DNA of 64,000 nucleotides, taken from contig NZ_CABPRV010000004.1 in the NCBI RefSeq assembly GCF_902459735.1, positions 62,001-126,000 on the forward strand. The letters are read 5' to 3'. The position numbers and the translations under genes are program-made. The notes under the pieces are model-generated. The model was not told the DNA's origin. It worked only from the letters and a program-made list of their open reading frames with translations, and searched no databases. This stretch comes from Pandoraea capi (GTDB lineage: Bacteria > Pseudomonadota > Gammaproteobacteria > Burkholderiales > Burkholderiaceae). Below, piece after piece: positions 19,083 to 26,865 of the stretch. Position 1 is the stretch's first letter; every line of letters starts with the position of its first letter.

Positions 19083-19240
19083 ATTGGGGAGTAGCCGCCC
19101 TGTCATAGACATCTGTCTTCGGCAGGGGCGTACGTCAACAAACTTGGCCGGTTCCGGCTATGGCGTGCGCAGCCCTCGGGCCTGGCGAGACCGATGACGA
19201 TGCTTCCGCCACCCGGGCCGGGATGCATTGTCATTGGCTC
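19083..19240 (+). promoter_or_regulatory. yybP-ykoY manganese riboswitch with a downstream hairpin
   Basis: The conserved aptamer parts are TTGGGGAGTAGCC at about 19084-19096, TACGTCAACA at 19131-19140, and CTGGCGAGACC followed by GATGACGATGCTTCC at about 19182-19207. Mn2+ binding usually turns such genes on. After the GAGACC core, CCGATGACGATGC (19191-19203) can pair with GCATTGTCATTGG (19226-19238) with two G-U pairs, a likely expression platform that competes with the aptamer. The gene downstream is a putative Mn exporter, a classic yybP-ykoY target. Confidence 0.9.
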
Positions 19241-19271
19241 GCAATTACACGGCCCGGCGGAGAAAAATAAG

Positions 19272-19829
19272 GTGTCCCCATTCCTCGTATCGACCGGTGT
19301 GGTCGCGCTTGCCGAAATCGGCGATAAAACCCAACTGCTGTCCCTCGTGCTCGCCGCGCGCTTCAAGAAGCCCGTACCGATCATTCTCGGCATTTTCGTC
19401 GCCACGCTCGTGAACCACGGCTTCGCCGGCGCTGTCGGGGAATGGCTGTCGAGCGCGATCAGCCCCGCCATCATGAAATGGGCGGTCGTCGCATCGTTCA
19501 TCGGCATGGCGATCTGGATTCTCGTGCCCGACAAGCTCGATGACGAGGAATCCAACACCCGCCGCAAGTTCGGGGTGTTCGTGTCGACCGTCATCACGTT
19601 CTTCATTGCCGAGATGGGCGACAAGACGCAGATCGCCACGGTCATGCTCGCGGCGCGCTATCAGGATTTCTTCGGCGTGGTGGCCGGCACGACGCTCGGC
19701 ATGATGCTCGCCAACGTGCCCGCCGTGCTCGTCGGTCACAAGTTCTCGGGACGTCTGCCCACGCGCGCGGTGCACGCCGTGGCCGCCATCATCTTCCTGG
19801 TGCTCGGCGTGATTACGCTGATGCAGTAA
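19272..19829 (+). CDS. UPF0016/TMEM165 (GDT1)-family putative manganese exporter
   Basis: The 185-residue membrane protein has two repeats of three helices, each carrying the family signature: EIGDKTQ at 15-21 and EMGDKTQ at 114-120. These acidic motifs form the cation site. Bacterial relatives such as Vibrio MneA export Mn2+, and the Mn riboswitch upstream supports that role. I take GTG 19272 as the start because GGAGA lies at 19259-19263 and the family N-terminus (SPFLVSTGVVALAEIGDKTQ) begins there. An in-frame ATG at 19194 lies inside the riboswitch and would be a poor start. Confidence 0.9.
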   Translation: MSPFLVSTGVVALAEIGDKTQLLSLVLAARFKKPVPIILGIFVATLVNHGFAGAVGEWLSSAISPAIMKWAVVASFIGMAIWILVPDKLDDEESNTRRKFGVFVSTVITFFIAEMGDKTQIATVMLAARYQDFFGVVAGTTLGMMLANVPAVLVGHKFSGRLPTRAVHAVAAIIFLVLGVITLMQ

Positions 19830-19832
19830 TGC

Positions 19833-19889
19833 AAAACGCCGGAGCCAGGCCATGCGTCGTCAGACGCGGGCATTGACTCCGGCGCTTTT
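19833..19889 (+). terminator. Terminator of the Mn exporter gene
   Basis: CGCCGGAG (19837-19844) pairs with CTCCGGCG (19877-19884) around a long loop, with AAAA before and TTTT after. It can act in both directions and also serves the converging lipoprotein gene. Confidence 0.75.
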
Positions 19890-19964
19890 GTTGCATTGCC
19901 CGGATCCGTTGCCGGGGGTTCCGCCGCCGGGTGTCGGCTGACGTCACCGCCGGCGCATGCCGTC

Positions 19965-20573
19965 TTACTTCCCGACCTGCTGCTGCACGCTGACCGTGCG
20001 TCCGCTCGGGAACGGCAACTGCTTGAGTGCCGCGTCGATCAGGAAAGGCATCGCGGAAGCCATCGAGGTGCCGGCGTCGCTCGTATCGGCCTGCACGCGG
20101 TACACCTCCTTGCCGCTGGCGCGGTCGGTGAAACGCAACTGCAAACCGGCAAGCGCGTAGGGATAATCGCGCTGGACATAGGCAGGCGGCGCCCCGTAGG
20201 GATAGCCGTACCAGCCCCACGGACGTCCCCACGGCCCCCAGGGGCCGGGCGCGAACATCGGATCGTAGGCCGGTTCCGTCACGCGCATCACCTGCTGCTG
20301 AATACCGTAGGTCATGCCGACCAGATAGTGCGCACTCGACGCACTTTGCTCACTGAAACCATCCCCCGACAGACGCGTGCGCAACCACTGCTCGTAGGTG
20401 GCGTGTTCCTGATTGTTCTGCTGCTCGGGCGTGCGCGTGAGCGCGTAAGTGCGCGGCCCGTCGAAACCCGGCGAATCGCCGAACGCGGTGACCTGACTGG
20501 TGACCGTGCTGGCGCATCCGGACAGCAAGACGCTGGCGACGGCCAACGTCGCCATTCCCCATCGTTTCCACAT
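19965..20573 (-). CDS. DUF4136-type lipoprotein
   Basis: The 202-residue protein starts with a lipoprotein signal peptide ending in the lipobox LLSGC (Cys20), so it should be acylated and sent to the outer membrane or periplasm. The mature part resembles DUF4136 proteins: YALTRTPEQQNNQEHATYEQWLR, a Pro/Gly/Trp/Tyr-rich linker around 115-140, and RFTDRASGKEVYRVQADT. Its function is unknown. A GGGAG site precedes ATG 20573. The gene is divergent from pepN. Confidence 0.8.
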   Translation of the reverse strand: MWKRWGMATLAVASVLLSGCASTVTSQVTAFGDSPGFDGPRTYALTRTPEQQNNQEHATYEQWLRTRLSGDGFSEQSASSAHYLVGMTYGIQQQVMRVTEPAYDPMFAPGPWGPWGRPWGWYGYPYGAPPAYVQRDYPYALAGLQLRFTDRASGKEVYRVQADTSDAGTSMASAMPFLIDAALKQLPFPSGRTVSVQQQVGK

Positions 20574-20797
20574 GATTCACAGCTCCCGAGTTAATCCAAG
20601 ACCGGCCGGGCGTGCGGCAAATGCCCTTCCATGGCCGGTAACCTGCGACGATTTAAGCATAGGACGGCGCCTCGCGCACATCCGAGTCATTTGACGGAAG
20701 CGTTGAACGAAAATTCAGCAAATTTGGGGCTTGGACGCCAAGGTTGCGCCACTCCGTTACAATTTGTGAATCCTTGGCCGTCCGCACATTACCGTCC

Positions 20798-23509
20798 ATG
20801 CTCAGAACCGACCTCGCAGGTGTCATCCAACGTTCCGACTATACGCCGCCAGCGTATCTAATCGACACCGTCCAACTCGACTTCGATCTCGCCCCCGATG
20901 TGACCACCGTGACCAGCCGATTGCGCTTGCACCGCAACCCGGTCGGCGCAGGCGGCGACCTTGAACTCGTGGGGCAAGGGCTGCAACTGGTCAGCCTCGA
21001 AATCGACGGCAAGCCGTGGTCCGGCTACCGCACCGGCGACGAGACGCTCACCGTGCAGGCGCCGCCGCAAGCGTTCGAGCTCACGCTCGTGACCCGCTGC
21101 CGCCCGCAGGAGAACACGTCGCTCATGGGGCTGTACGTCTCCGGCGGCAACTTCTTCACCCAGTGCGAGGCCGAAGGCTTTCGCAAGATCACCTACTTCC
21201 TTGATCGTCCCGATGTCATGGCGACGTACACCGTCACGCTGCGCGCCGAGCGCGAAGCGTATCCGGTGCTGCTGGCCAACGGCAATCTGATCGACAAGGG
21301 CGACCTGCCCGACGGTCGCCATTTCGCCGTGTGGGACGACCCGTTCAAGAAGCCCAGCTATCTGTTCGCGCTCGTTGCGGGCCGTCTGGTGTGCCGTGAA
21401 GAACGCATCGTGGCCGGCGACGGCCGCGAGAAGCTGCTTCAGGTGTGGGTGCAGCCGCAGGATCTGGAGAAGACCGAGCATGCCATGCACTCGCTCATCA
21501 ACTCGATCCGCTGGGACGAGGAGCGCTTCGGCCGCGTGCTCGATCTCGATCGCTTCATGATCGTCGCCGTGAGCGACTTCAACATGGGCGCGATGGAGAA
21601 CAAGGGCCTGAACATCTTCAACACGAAGTACGTGCTGGCGGATGCCGCCACGGCCACCGACGACGACTTCGGCAACATCGAAGCGGTCGTGGGCCACGAG
21701 TACTTCCACAACTGGACCGGCAACCGCGTGACCTGCCGCGACTGGTTCCAGTTGAGCCTGAAGGAAGGCCTGACGGTGTTCCGTGATCAGGAATTCTCCG
21801 CCGACATGATGGGCTCCGAGTCGGGCCGCGCCGTCAAGCGCATCGACGACGTGCGCGTGCTGCGTCAGGCGCAGTTCCCTGAAGACGCCGGTCCGATGGC
21901 GCATCCGGTGCGCCCCGAGAGCTACGTCGAAATCAACAACTTCTATACGGTCACCGTCTACGAGAAAGGCGCCGAAGTCGTGCGCATGTATCAGACGCTG
22001 CTCGGCCGGGACGGCTTCCGTCGCGGCATGGACCTGTATTTCGAGCGCCATGACGGTCAGGCCGTGACCTGCGATGACTTCCGCGCCGCCATGGCAGACG
22101 CCAACGGTCGCGACCTCACGCAGTTTGGCCGCTGGTACAGCCAGGCCGGCACCCCGCGTGTGACGGTCGATGCCGCATACGACGAATCGGCGCGCACCTA
22201 CACGCTCACGCTCACGCAGCGCTGCCCGAAGGTCGGCGTCGAATTACAGGACGAAACGCTCGTCAAGCAACCGTTCCATATTCCGTTCGCTGTCGGCCTG
22301 CTCGATCGCGACGGACGCGACATGGTGCTGCGCCTGCAAGGCGAAGCCGCCGACGCACCGGCGTCGACCACGCGCGTGCTCGACTTCACGCAGGAGCGTC
22401 AGAGCTTCACCTTCGTCGACGTGGAGCACTCGCCCATGCCCTCGCTGCTGCGCGGCTTCTCGGCACCGGTCATCGTCGAACACGAATACACCATCGACGA
22501 ACTCGCCTTCCTGATGGCGCACGACAGCGACCCGTTCAACCGCTGGGAGGCAGGTCAGCGACTGGCCACGCGTCAGTTGCTCGCGCTCGTCGAATCGATT
22601 CAGATGGGCCAGTTGCCGAGCGTGGACAGCTACGTGCTCGAAGCTTTCCGGCAAGTGCTGCGCGACGAAACGCTCGATCCGGCCTTCCGTGCGCAGGCGC
22701 TCACGCTGCCGGCTGAGTCGTATCTCGGCGAACAGACGACGGAGATCGACCCGGCGGCGATTCATGCCGCACGTCAATATCTGCGCCAGCGTCTGGCGGC
22801 GTCGTTGCACACCGAGTGGCTCGCGGCATATCACAACCATCGCGTGCCGGGCCCGTACCAGCCGGACGCCGCATCGAGCGGCGAGCGGGCGCTGAAGAAC
22901 CTTGCCCTGTCGTACCTGATGGAGTTGTCTGACGCCGGCATCGCACAAACGGCGCATACGCAATACGACACCGCCGACAACATGACCGACCGTTTCGCAG
23001 CGCTCACGGCGCTCGTGCAGCGTGGCGGCGCAGCGCGTGAAGGCGATGCGGCGCACGGTCAGAATCATGCCGCCGATGCGCTGGTCGACTTCTATCAGCG
23101 CTTCGAGAACGAGCCGCTCGCCATCGACAAGTGGTTTGCCCTGCAAGCGATGCAACGCGGTGACGGCAGCCATTGCGTGATCGATGCGGTACGCGCGCTG
23201 ATGCGTCATCCGGCATTCACGCTGAAGAACCCGAATCGCGCGCGCTCGCTGATTTTCAGCTTCTGTAGCGGCAATCCCGCGCAGTTCCACGCCGCAGACG
23301 GCTCGGGTTACCAGTTCTGGGCCGAGCAGGTCCTCACGCTCGACGCGCTCAATCCGCAAGTCGCGGCGCGTCTGGCACGCGTGCTCGATCGCTGGCGCAA
23401 GTACACGCCGGCGCTGCGCGAGCGCATGCGTGAAGCGCTGGAGCAAGTGGCGAAGCACACGGCACTGTCAAAGGACGTGCGCGAGATCGTCGAGAAGGCG
23501 CTCGCCTGA
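20798..23509 (+). CDS. pepN: Aminopeptidase N
   Basis: PepN is a broad-specificity M1 zinc aminopeptidase of the cytoplasm. The 903-residue protein has the substrate-anchoring GAMEN at 264-268, the zinc motif HEYFHNW at 300-306 with the third ligand Glu323 (KEGLTVFRD), and the DUF3458 Ig-like and C-terminal helical domains found in the gammaproteobacterial-type PepN. The length is close to the E. coli enzyme (870). ATG 20798 starts the MLRTDLAGVI segment. TACAAT at 20758-20763 may be its -10 box. Confidence 0.95.
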   Translation: MLRTDLAGVIQRSDYTPPAYLIDTVQLDFDLAPDVTTVTSRLRLHRNPVGAGGDLELVGQGLQLVSLEIDGKPWSGYRTGDETLTVQAPPQAFELTLVTRCRPQENTSLMGLYVSGGNFFTQCEAEGFRKITYFLDRPDVMATYTVTLRAEREAYPVLLANGNLIDKGDLPDGRHFAVWDDPFKKPSYLFALVAGRLVCREERIVAGDGREKLLQVWVQPQDLEKTEHAMHSLINSIRWDEERFGRVLDLDRFMIVAVSDFNMGAMENKGLNIFNTKYVLADAATATDDDFGNIEAVVGHEYFHNWTGNRVTCRDWFQLSLKEGLTVFRDQEFSADMMGSESGRAVKRIDDVRVLRQAQFPEDAGPMAHPVRPESYVEINNFYTVTVYEKGAEVVRMYQTLLGRDGFRRGMDLYFERHDGQAVTCDDFRAAMADANGRDLTQFGRWYSQAGTPRVTVDAAYDESARTYTLTLTQRCPKVGVELQDETLVKQPFHIPFAVGLLDRDGRDMVLRLQGEAADAPASTTRVLDFTQERQSFTFVDVEHSPMPSLLRGFSAPVIVEHEYTIDELAFLMAHDSDPFNRWEAGQRLATRQLLALVESIQMGQLPSVDSYVLEAFRQVLRDETLDPAFRAQALTLPAESYLGEQTTEIDPAAIHAARQYLRQRLAASLHTEWLAAYHNHRVPGPYQPDAASSGERALKNLALSYLMELSDAGIAQTAHTQYDTADNMTDRFAALTALVQRGGAAREGDAAHGQNHAADALVDFYQRFENEPLAIDKWFALQAMQRGDGSHCVIDAVRALMRHPAFTLKNPNRARSLIFSFCSGNPAQFHAADGSGYQFWAEQVLTLDALNPQVAARLARVLDRWRKYTPALRERMREALEQVAKHTALSKDVREIVEKALA

Positions 23510-23548
23510 TCGCAGATCGTCAGACCCGCCGCTTTCCGGAGAGCCGGT

Positions 23549-23586
23549 CATGCAGCCGTGACGACACCCATCTTCACGGCTGCATG
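23549..23586. terminator. 13-bp hairpin after pepN, overlapping the next gene's stop
   Basis: CATGCAGCCGTGA (23549-23561) and TCACGGCTGCATG (23574-23586) are perfect complements with a 12-base loop. The right arm is also the last codons and TGA of the minus-strand gene ending at 23574. A terminator for both genes is likely, although no T run follows. Confidence 0.7.
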
Positions 23587-24170
23587 ACTTCGAAGTATCC
23601 GCATCTGACGTAAAGCTTGTAGGGCCAGCGCGGCCCGACGCCAATCAACGGCCGCAGCGCCGGCACCGGAATGACAACCTCGTCGAACGCCCCTGCCATC
23701 AGGTGGTTTACGGGATCGTTGCACAGCGTGACCTTGCCGCTCATGGCGCTGATGGTCAGATGCACGTCCTGCCCCGGATAGTGCGGCGGATCGCGAAACG
23801 TCAGTTGATAGATCATCATGACGCGCGCATCCGGCGGGCTCTCCACCTCGTAAGTCCCGTTGAGCAGACTTGAGCGAAATGTCAGGCGCAGCGCCTCGTC
23901 GAAGGCGGCATGAGACGCGACGGGCGAACGGACTTCCCCGCGCACGCTCCACCAGAACGGTGAGCCGTCGATCGCTTCGAGCTTGACGTCGACGGGCAAA
24001 AAACGCTTCTTCTCCTCGCCGTCGTAGCACCACGCGCGCATACACCCGTCGTAATGCAACGCCCCGCGTTCCGGTGCGCCCTGCTCATCGATCGTGACGC
24101 GTGGATAACGAGTGTCGACGGAAACTGGCGGCACGAGATCACCGCGCGAAAGTAGAACGAACTCTTCCAT
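23574..24170 (-). CDS. Conserved-looking protein of unknown function
   Basis: I do not recognise this 198-residue protein. It has no signal peptide and no clear membrane segment, and looks like a soluble, mostly beta protein (alternating hydrophobic strands such as VPPVSVDTRYPRVTIDE, GKVTLCNDP, PYKLYVRCGYFEVMQP). It is tryptophan-, proline- and cysteine-containing, with LHYDGCMRAWCYDGEEKKRFLPVDV in the N-terminal half. A strong GGGAGGT site precedes ATG 24170, which supports translation. It is a single gene whose last codons form one arm of a long hairpin. Confidence 0.65.
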   Translation of the reverse strand: MEEFVLLSRGDLVPPVSVDTRYPRVTIDEQGAPERGALHYDGCMRAWCYDGEEKKRFLPVDVKLEAIDGSPFWWSVRGEVRSPVASHAAFDEALRLTFRSSLLNGTYEVESPPDARVMMIYQLTFRDPPHYPGQDVHLTISAMSGKVTLCNDPVNHLMAGAFDEVVIPVPALRPLIGVGPRWPYKLYVRCGYFEVMQP

Positions 24171-24496
24171 GCGCTACCTCCCGACTTCTGCTCTACAAAC
24201 CTGAGTCGTTGCCGCGAGCGCGCTTTCCCGCCTTGCCAATGCTCCCACCACTGCATCGCAACTCGCATAAGGCACGCCGCTTGCTTGTGATTGATCGTGT
24301 GCGTGCTATTTGCAGCGGAGTCTAGTCAACCAAATGCATTTGCGCACCTGTCAACCCTGACAGGTGCGCCGTCCCGAATGCTGCGTCCATGATGAAAAGC
24401 GCCGCCGATGCGTGTCCGTATCGGGGAGTGATTCAGCCATCCGCGCCCGCCCGGTCTGGCCCGGGATGGCGAATGACGTCGACCGGGCAGCGCTCG
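24171..24496. other. Intergenic region with a perfect 12-bp hairpin
   Basis: No gene is supported in these 326 bases. GCGCACCTGTCA (24342-24353) and TGACAGGTGCGC (24358-24369) are perfect complements around the loop ACCC. No T run follows on either strand. The spot is downstream of the methyltransferase gene and upstream of the unknown gene (both minus strand), so terminator and operator are both possible. Confidence 0.6.
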
Positions 24497-25090
24497 TCAG
24501 GCAGGCCGTCGCACGATGATCCGGCACACGCGCTTGCCGGAGCTGGCACTTGTGACGTCTTCTTCGTGCAACACAATGCCGTCATGCAACGCGGCGCGCA
24601 CGACGGCTGGCTCGAAGGCGCTGTAGAGACGACCATCTTCGTGCCGGTGATCGGCGCCCTCGGTCACGCGCCACGACACGTACAGCACGCCGCCCGGGCG
24701 CACGAGCGTCCAGAGGCGGTCCGCGGCCTGCGCGACTTCGTCGGCGGGCAGATGCATCAGCACCGTCTCGCACAGCACGTTGTCGAACTGCGCCATTACG
24801 GTGTCGAGCATCGGCAAGCGGTCGAGGTGAAACGTCACCCAGGGGAAGGATTCGCGCGCCAGTGCCACCAGTGCGGGCGATGCGTCGTAACCGGTGACGT
24901 CGAACCCCTCTTGCGAGAGCCACGCGGCGTCGCGCCCGTTACCGCACCCAACATCGATGGTCCGCCCGCCCGGGACGAAATGCCGCACGAGCAATGCGTA
25001 CATGTCGTCGGGCGGCGGCTGGTTGAGCCACTCCTCGCCATAACGCCGGGCATTGGCCTCATAGGCCGCTTCAGTCTGCAAGTCCGCCAT
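24497..25090 (-). CDS. Class I SAM-dependent methyltransferase
   Basis: The 197-residue protein has the Rossmann-type SAM-binding motif I TIDVGCGNGRDAAWL at about 44-58, motif II VTGYDAS, and the later LHLPADEVAQAADRLWTLVRPGGVLYVSWR stretch. The substrate is not predictable. Similar small enzymes include tellurite-resistance TehB-like and ubiquinone-type methyltransferases, but no specific signature is visible. ATG 25090 has a GGAG-type site. It lies 64 bp downstream of the MFS gene on the same strand. Confidence 0.82.
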   Translation of the reverse strand: MADLQTEAAYEANARRYGEEWLNQPPPDDMYALLVRHFVPGGRTIDVGCGNGRDAAWLSQEGFDVTGYDASPALVALARESFPWVTFHLDRLPMLDTVMAQFDNVLCETVLMHLPADEVAQAADRLWTLVRPGGVLYVSWRVTEGADHRHEDGRLYSAFEPAVVRAALHDGIVLHEEDVTSASSGKRVCRIIVRRPA

Positions 25091-25154
25091 GATGGGAATC
25101 TCCGGGAGGGCTCGAAAGCCCTCGAAAGCTTTCGCAAGTCTCCAGCTTAACCAA

Positions 25155-26594
25155 CTATTGCGAAATCTTCTCGAGCGCGATATCCCGGGTGCGCGGCCCC
25201 ATCAGACCGATGGAGAGCATCACGATCAGCATGGCGCACGAGATGAAGGCGAACACGCCCGTCACGCCGAAATTGCGCAATACCGATGCAATCAGAAACG
25301 CCGTGAAAATGGCCGAGAAGCGGCTCCACGAATAGACGAAGCCCACCGCGCGCGCACGAATGCCCGTGGGGAACAGTTCCGTCTGATAGGCGTGATAGCT
25401 GTACGACATGATGTTGTTCGCGAGCGTGAGACCGATACCCATCGCAATCAACAGGACCGACGAGGTGACTTGCGAGAACACCATCCCGCACACGATGCCG
25501 ATACCGGCTGTCCACACGATGGCGTGCTTGCGCTCGACCTTGTCGGCCATCCACAGCCCGATCAGCGGCCCGACCGGCGCCGCGAGCGCAATCACGCTCG
25601 AATAGGCGAGACTCGTCGTCACCGTGATGCCCTGCTTGATGAGCAGCGTCGGCACCCAGTTGGCGAAGCCGTAAAAGCCCACCGTCTGGAAGATGTTGAA
25701 GAGAATCATCATGATCGCGCGCTTGCGATACGGCGGCACCCACATGTCGCGAAATGCGCTCTTGGGTGCGACCGGCTCGGGCGCGCCCGGCGGCGGCAGC
25801 GGCTTGCCGTATTCGCGCTCGACACTCGCTTCGAGCGCCGAGAGTACGCGCTCGGCTTCGTCGAGACGCCCCTTCTGGGCGAGCCAGCGCGGGCTTTCCG
25901 GCAACGCGCGGCGAATCCACCAGACGAACACAGCGCCGTGTGCACCGATGAGCACGACCCAGCGCCAGCCTTCCAGACCGAACAACTCACGAGGCACGAG
26001 CCAGTAGGAGAGCAACGCGACAACCGGCACCGCCGTGAAGCCGACCGCCTGCTCGCACGCGAACGCACGGCCGCGAATCTGCTTCGGGACGAGTTCGGCA
26101 ATGTACGTGCCGATCGTCACGAGTTCGACACCGATGCCCAGCCCCACGACGAAGCGCCAGAAGTTCACGCCCGTGGCCGTCTCCTGAAACGCCATGATGA
26201 CGTTGGCGACCGTGTACCAGAGCAGCGAGCCCGTGAACACGGCGCGGCGTCCGAAACGATCGGCGAGAAAACCGCACGCGATGGTGCCGATGAACAGCCC
26301 CGAGAATAGCGCGGCGATGAAACTCGCCACGCCGGTGGTGCCGAACAGGCCCGGCGTCGTGGGCGTCAGAATGCCGCTCTTCACGAGGCCCGGCGCAATG
26401 TAGCCGGTATAGAGCAGATCGTAGAGTTCGAAGAAGAAACCGAGACTGAGCAACACCACCAGCTTCCAGACAGTGCGGGTGGGGGGCAATCGGTCGAGTC
26501 GGGCGGAAATGTCGCCTGCGGTGAGGCGGGTGGCCGCAGTCGTTGCTTGCGCGGCGTGGGGCATGGAAGGCATCGATACGTCGGGGGATGGCAT
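25155..26594 (-). CDS. MFS transporter, sugar/metabolite:proton symporter type
   Basis: This 479-residue inner-membrane protein has twelve predicted membrane segments and MFS motifs: [13 protein letters not shown] between helices 2 and 3, [24 protein letters not shown] around helices 4-5, [20 protein letters not shown] in the central loop, and a second-half VERKHAIVW motif. The pattern resembles the metabolite:H+ and sugar porter families, for example aromatic acid or sialate carriers. The substrate is unknown. ATG 26594 follows a GGAG site, and the fold begins about 45 residues later. An in-frame ATG upstream would add 47 residues of unlikely sequence. Confidence 0.85.
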   Translation of the reverse strand: MPSPDVSMPSMPHAAQATTAATRLTAGDISARLDRLPPTRTVWKLVVLLSLGFFFELYDLLYTGYIAPGLVKSGILTPTTPGLFGTTGVASFIAALFSGLFIGTIACGFLADRFGRRAVFTGSLLWYTVANVIMAFQETATGVNFWRFVVGLGIGVELVTIGTYIAELVPKQIRGRAFACEQAVGFTAVPVVALLSYWLVPRELFGLEGWRWVVLIGAHGAVFVWWIRRALPESPRWLAQKGRLDEAERVLSALEASVEREYGKPLPPPGAPEPVAPKSAFRDMWVPPYRKRAIMMILFNIFQTVGFYGFANWVPTLLIKQGITVTTSLAYSSVIALAAPVGPLIGLWMADKVERKHAIVWTAGIGIVCGMVFSQVTSSVLLIAMGIGLTLANNIMSYSYHAYQTELFPTGIRARAVGFVYSWSRFSAIFTAFLIASVLRNFGVTGVFAFISCAMLIVMLSIGLMGPRTRDIALEKISQ

Positions 26595-26865
26595 GAAAAT
26601 CGTCTCCGGGCCTGTTCGGTCATGGCCGAACTGCTCACTGACCGACGTCTCTCCGGACGTCGGATACACCATGAATCGACAGGCGCGAGGCCGAAATTGT
26701 GCCACGAATAGCGCCGCGCCAGTCACCTTTGCCACGTACTACGAAAAATTGCGATGTTCACCAACAACAGCACAGTGCGCCACAACACTCGCGACCGGCA
26801 GCACATCCTCACGGATTGCACGGGACCGGCGGCATGCGTCGCGCCTGTCGAAACCCGATGCTGCG

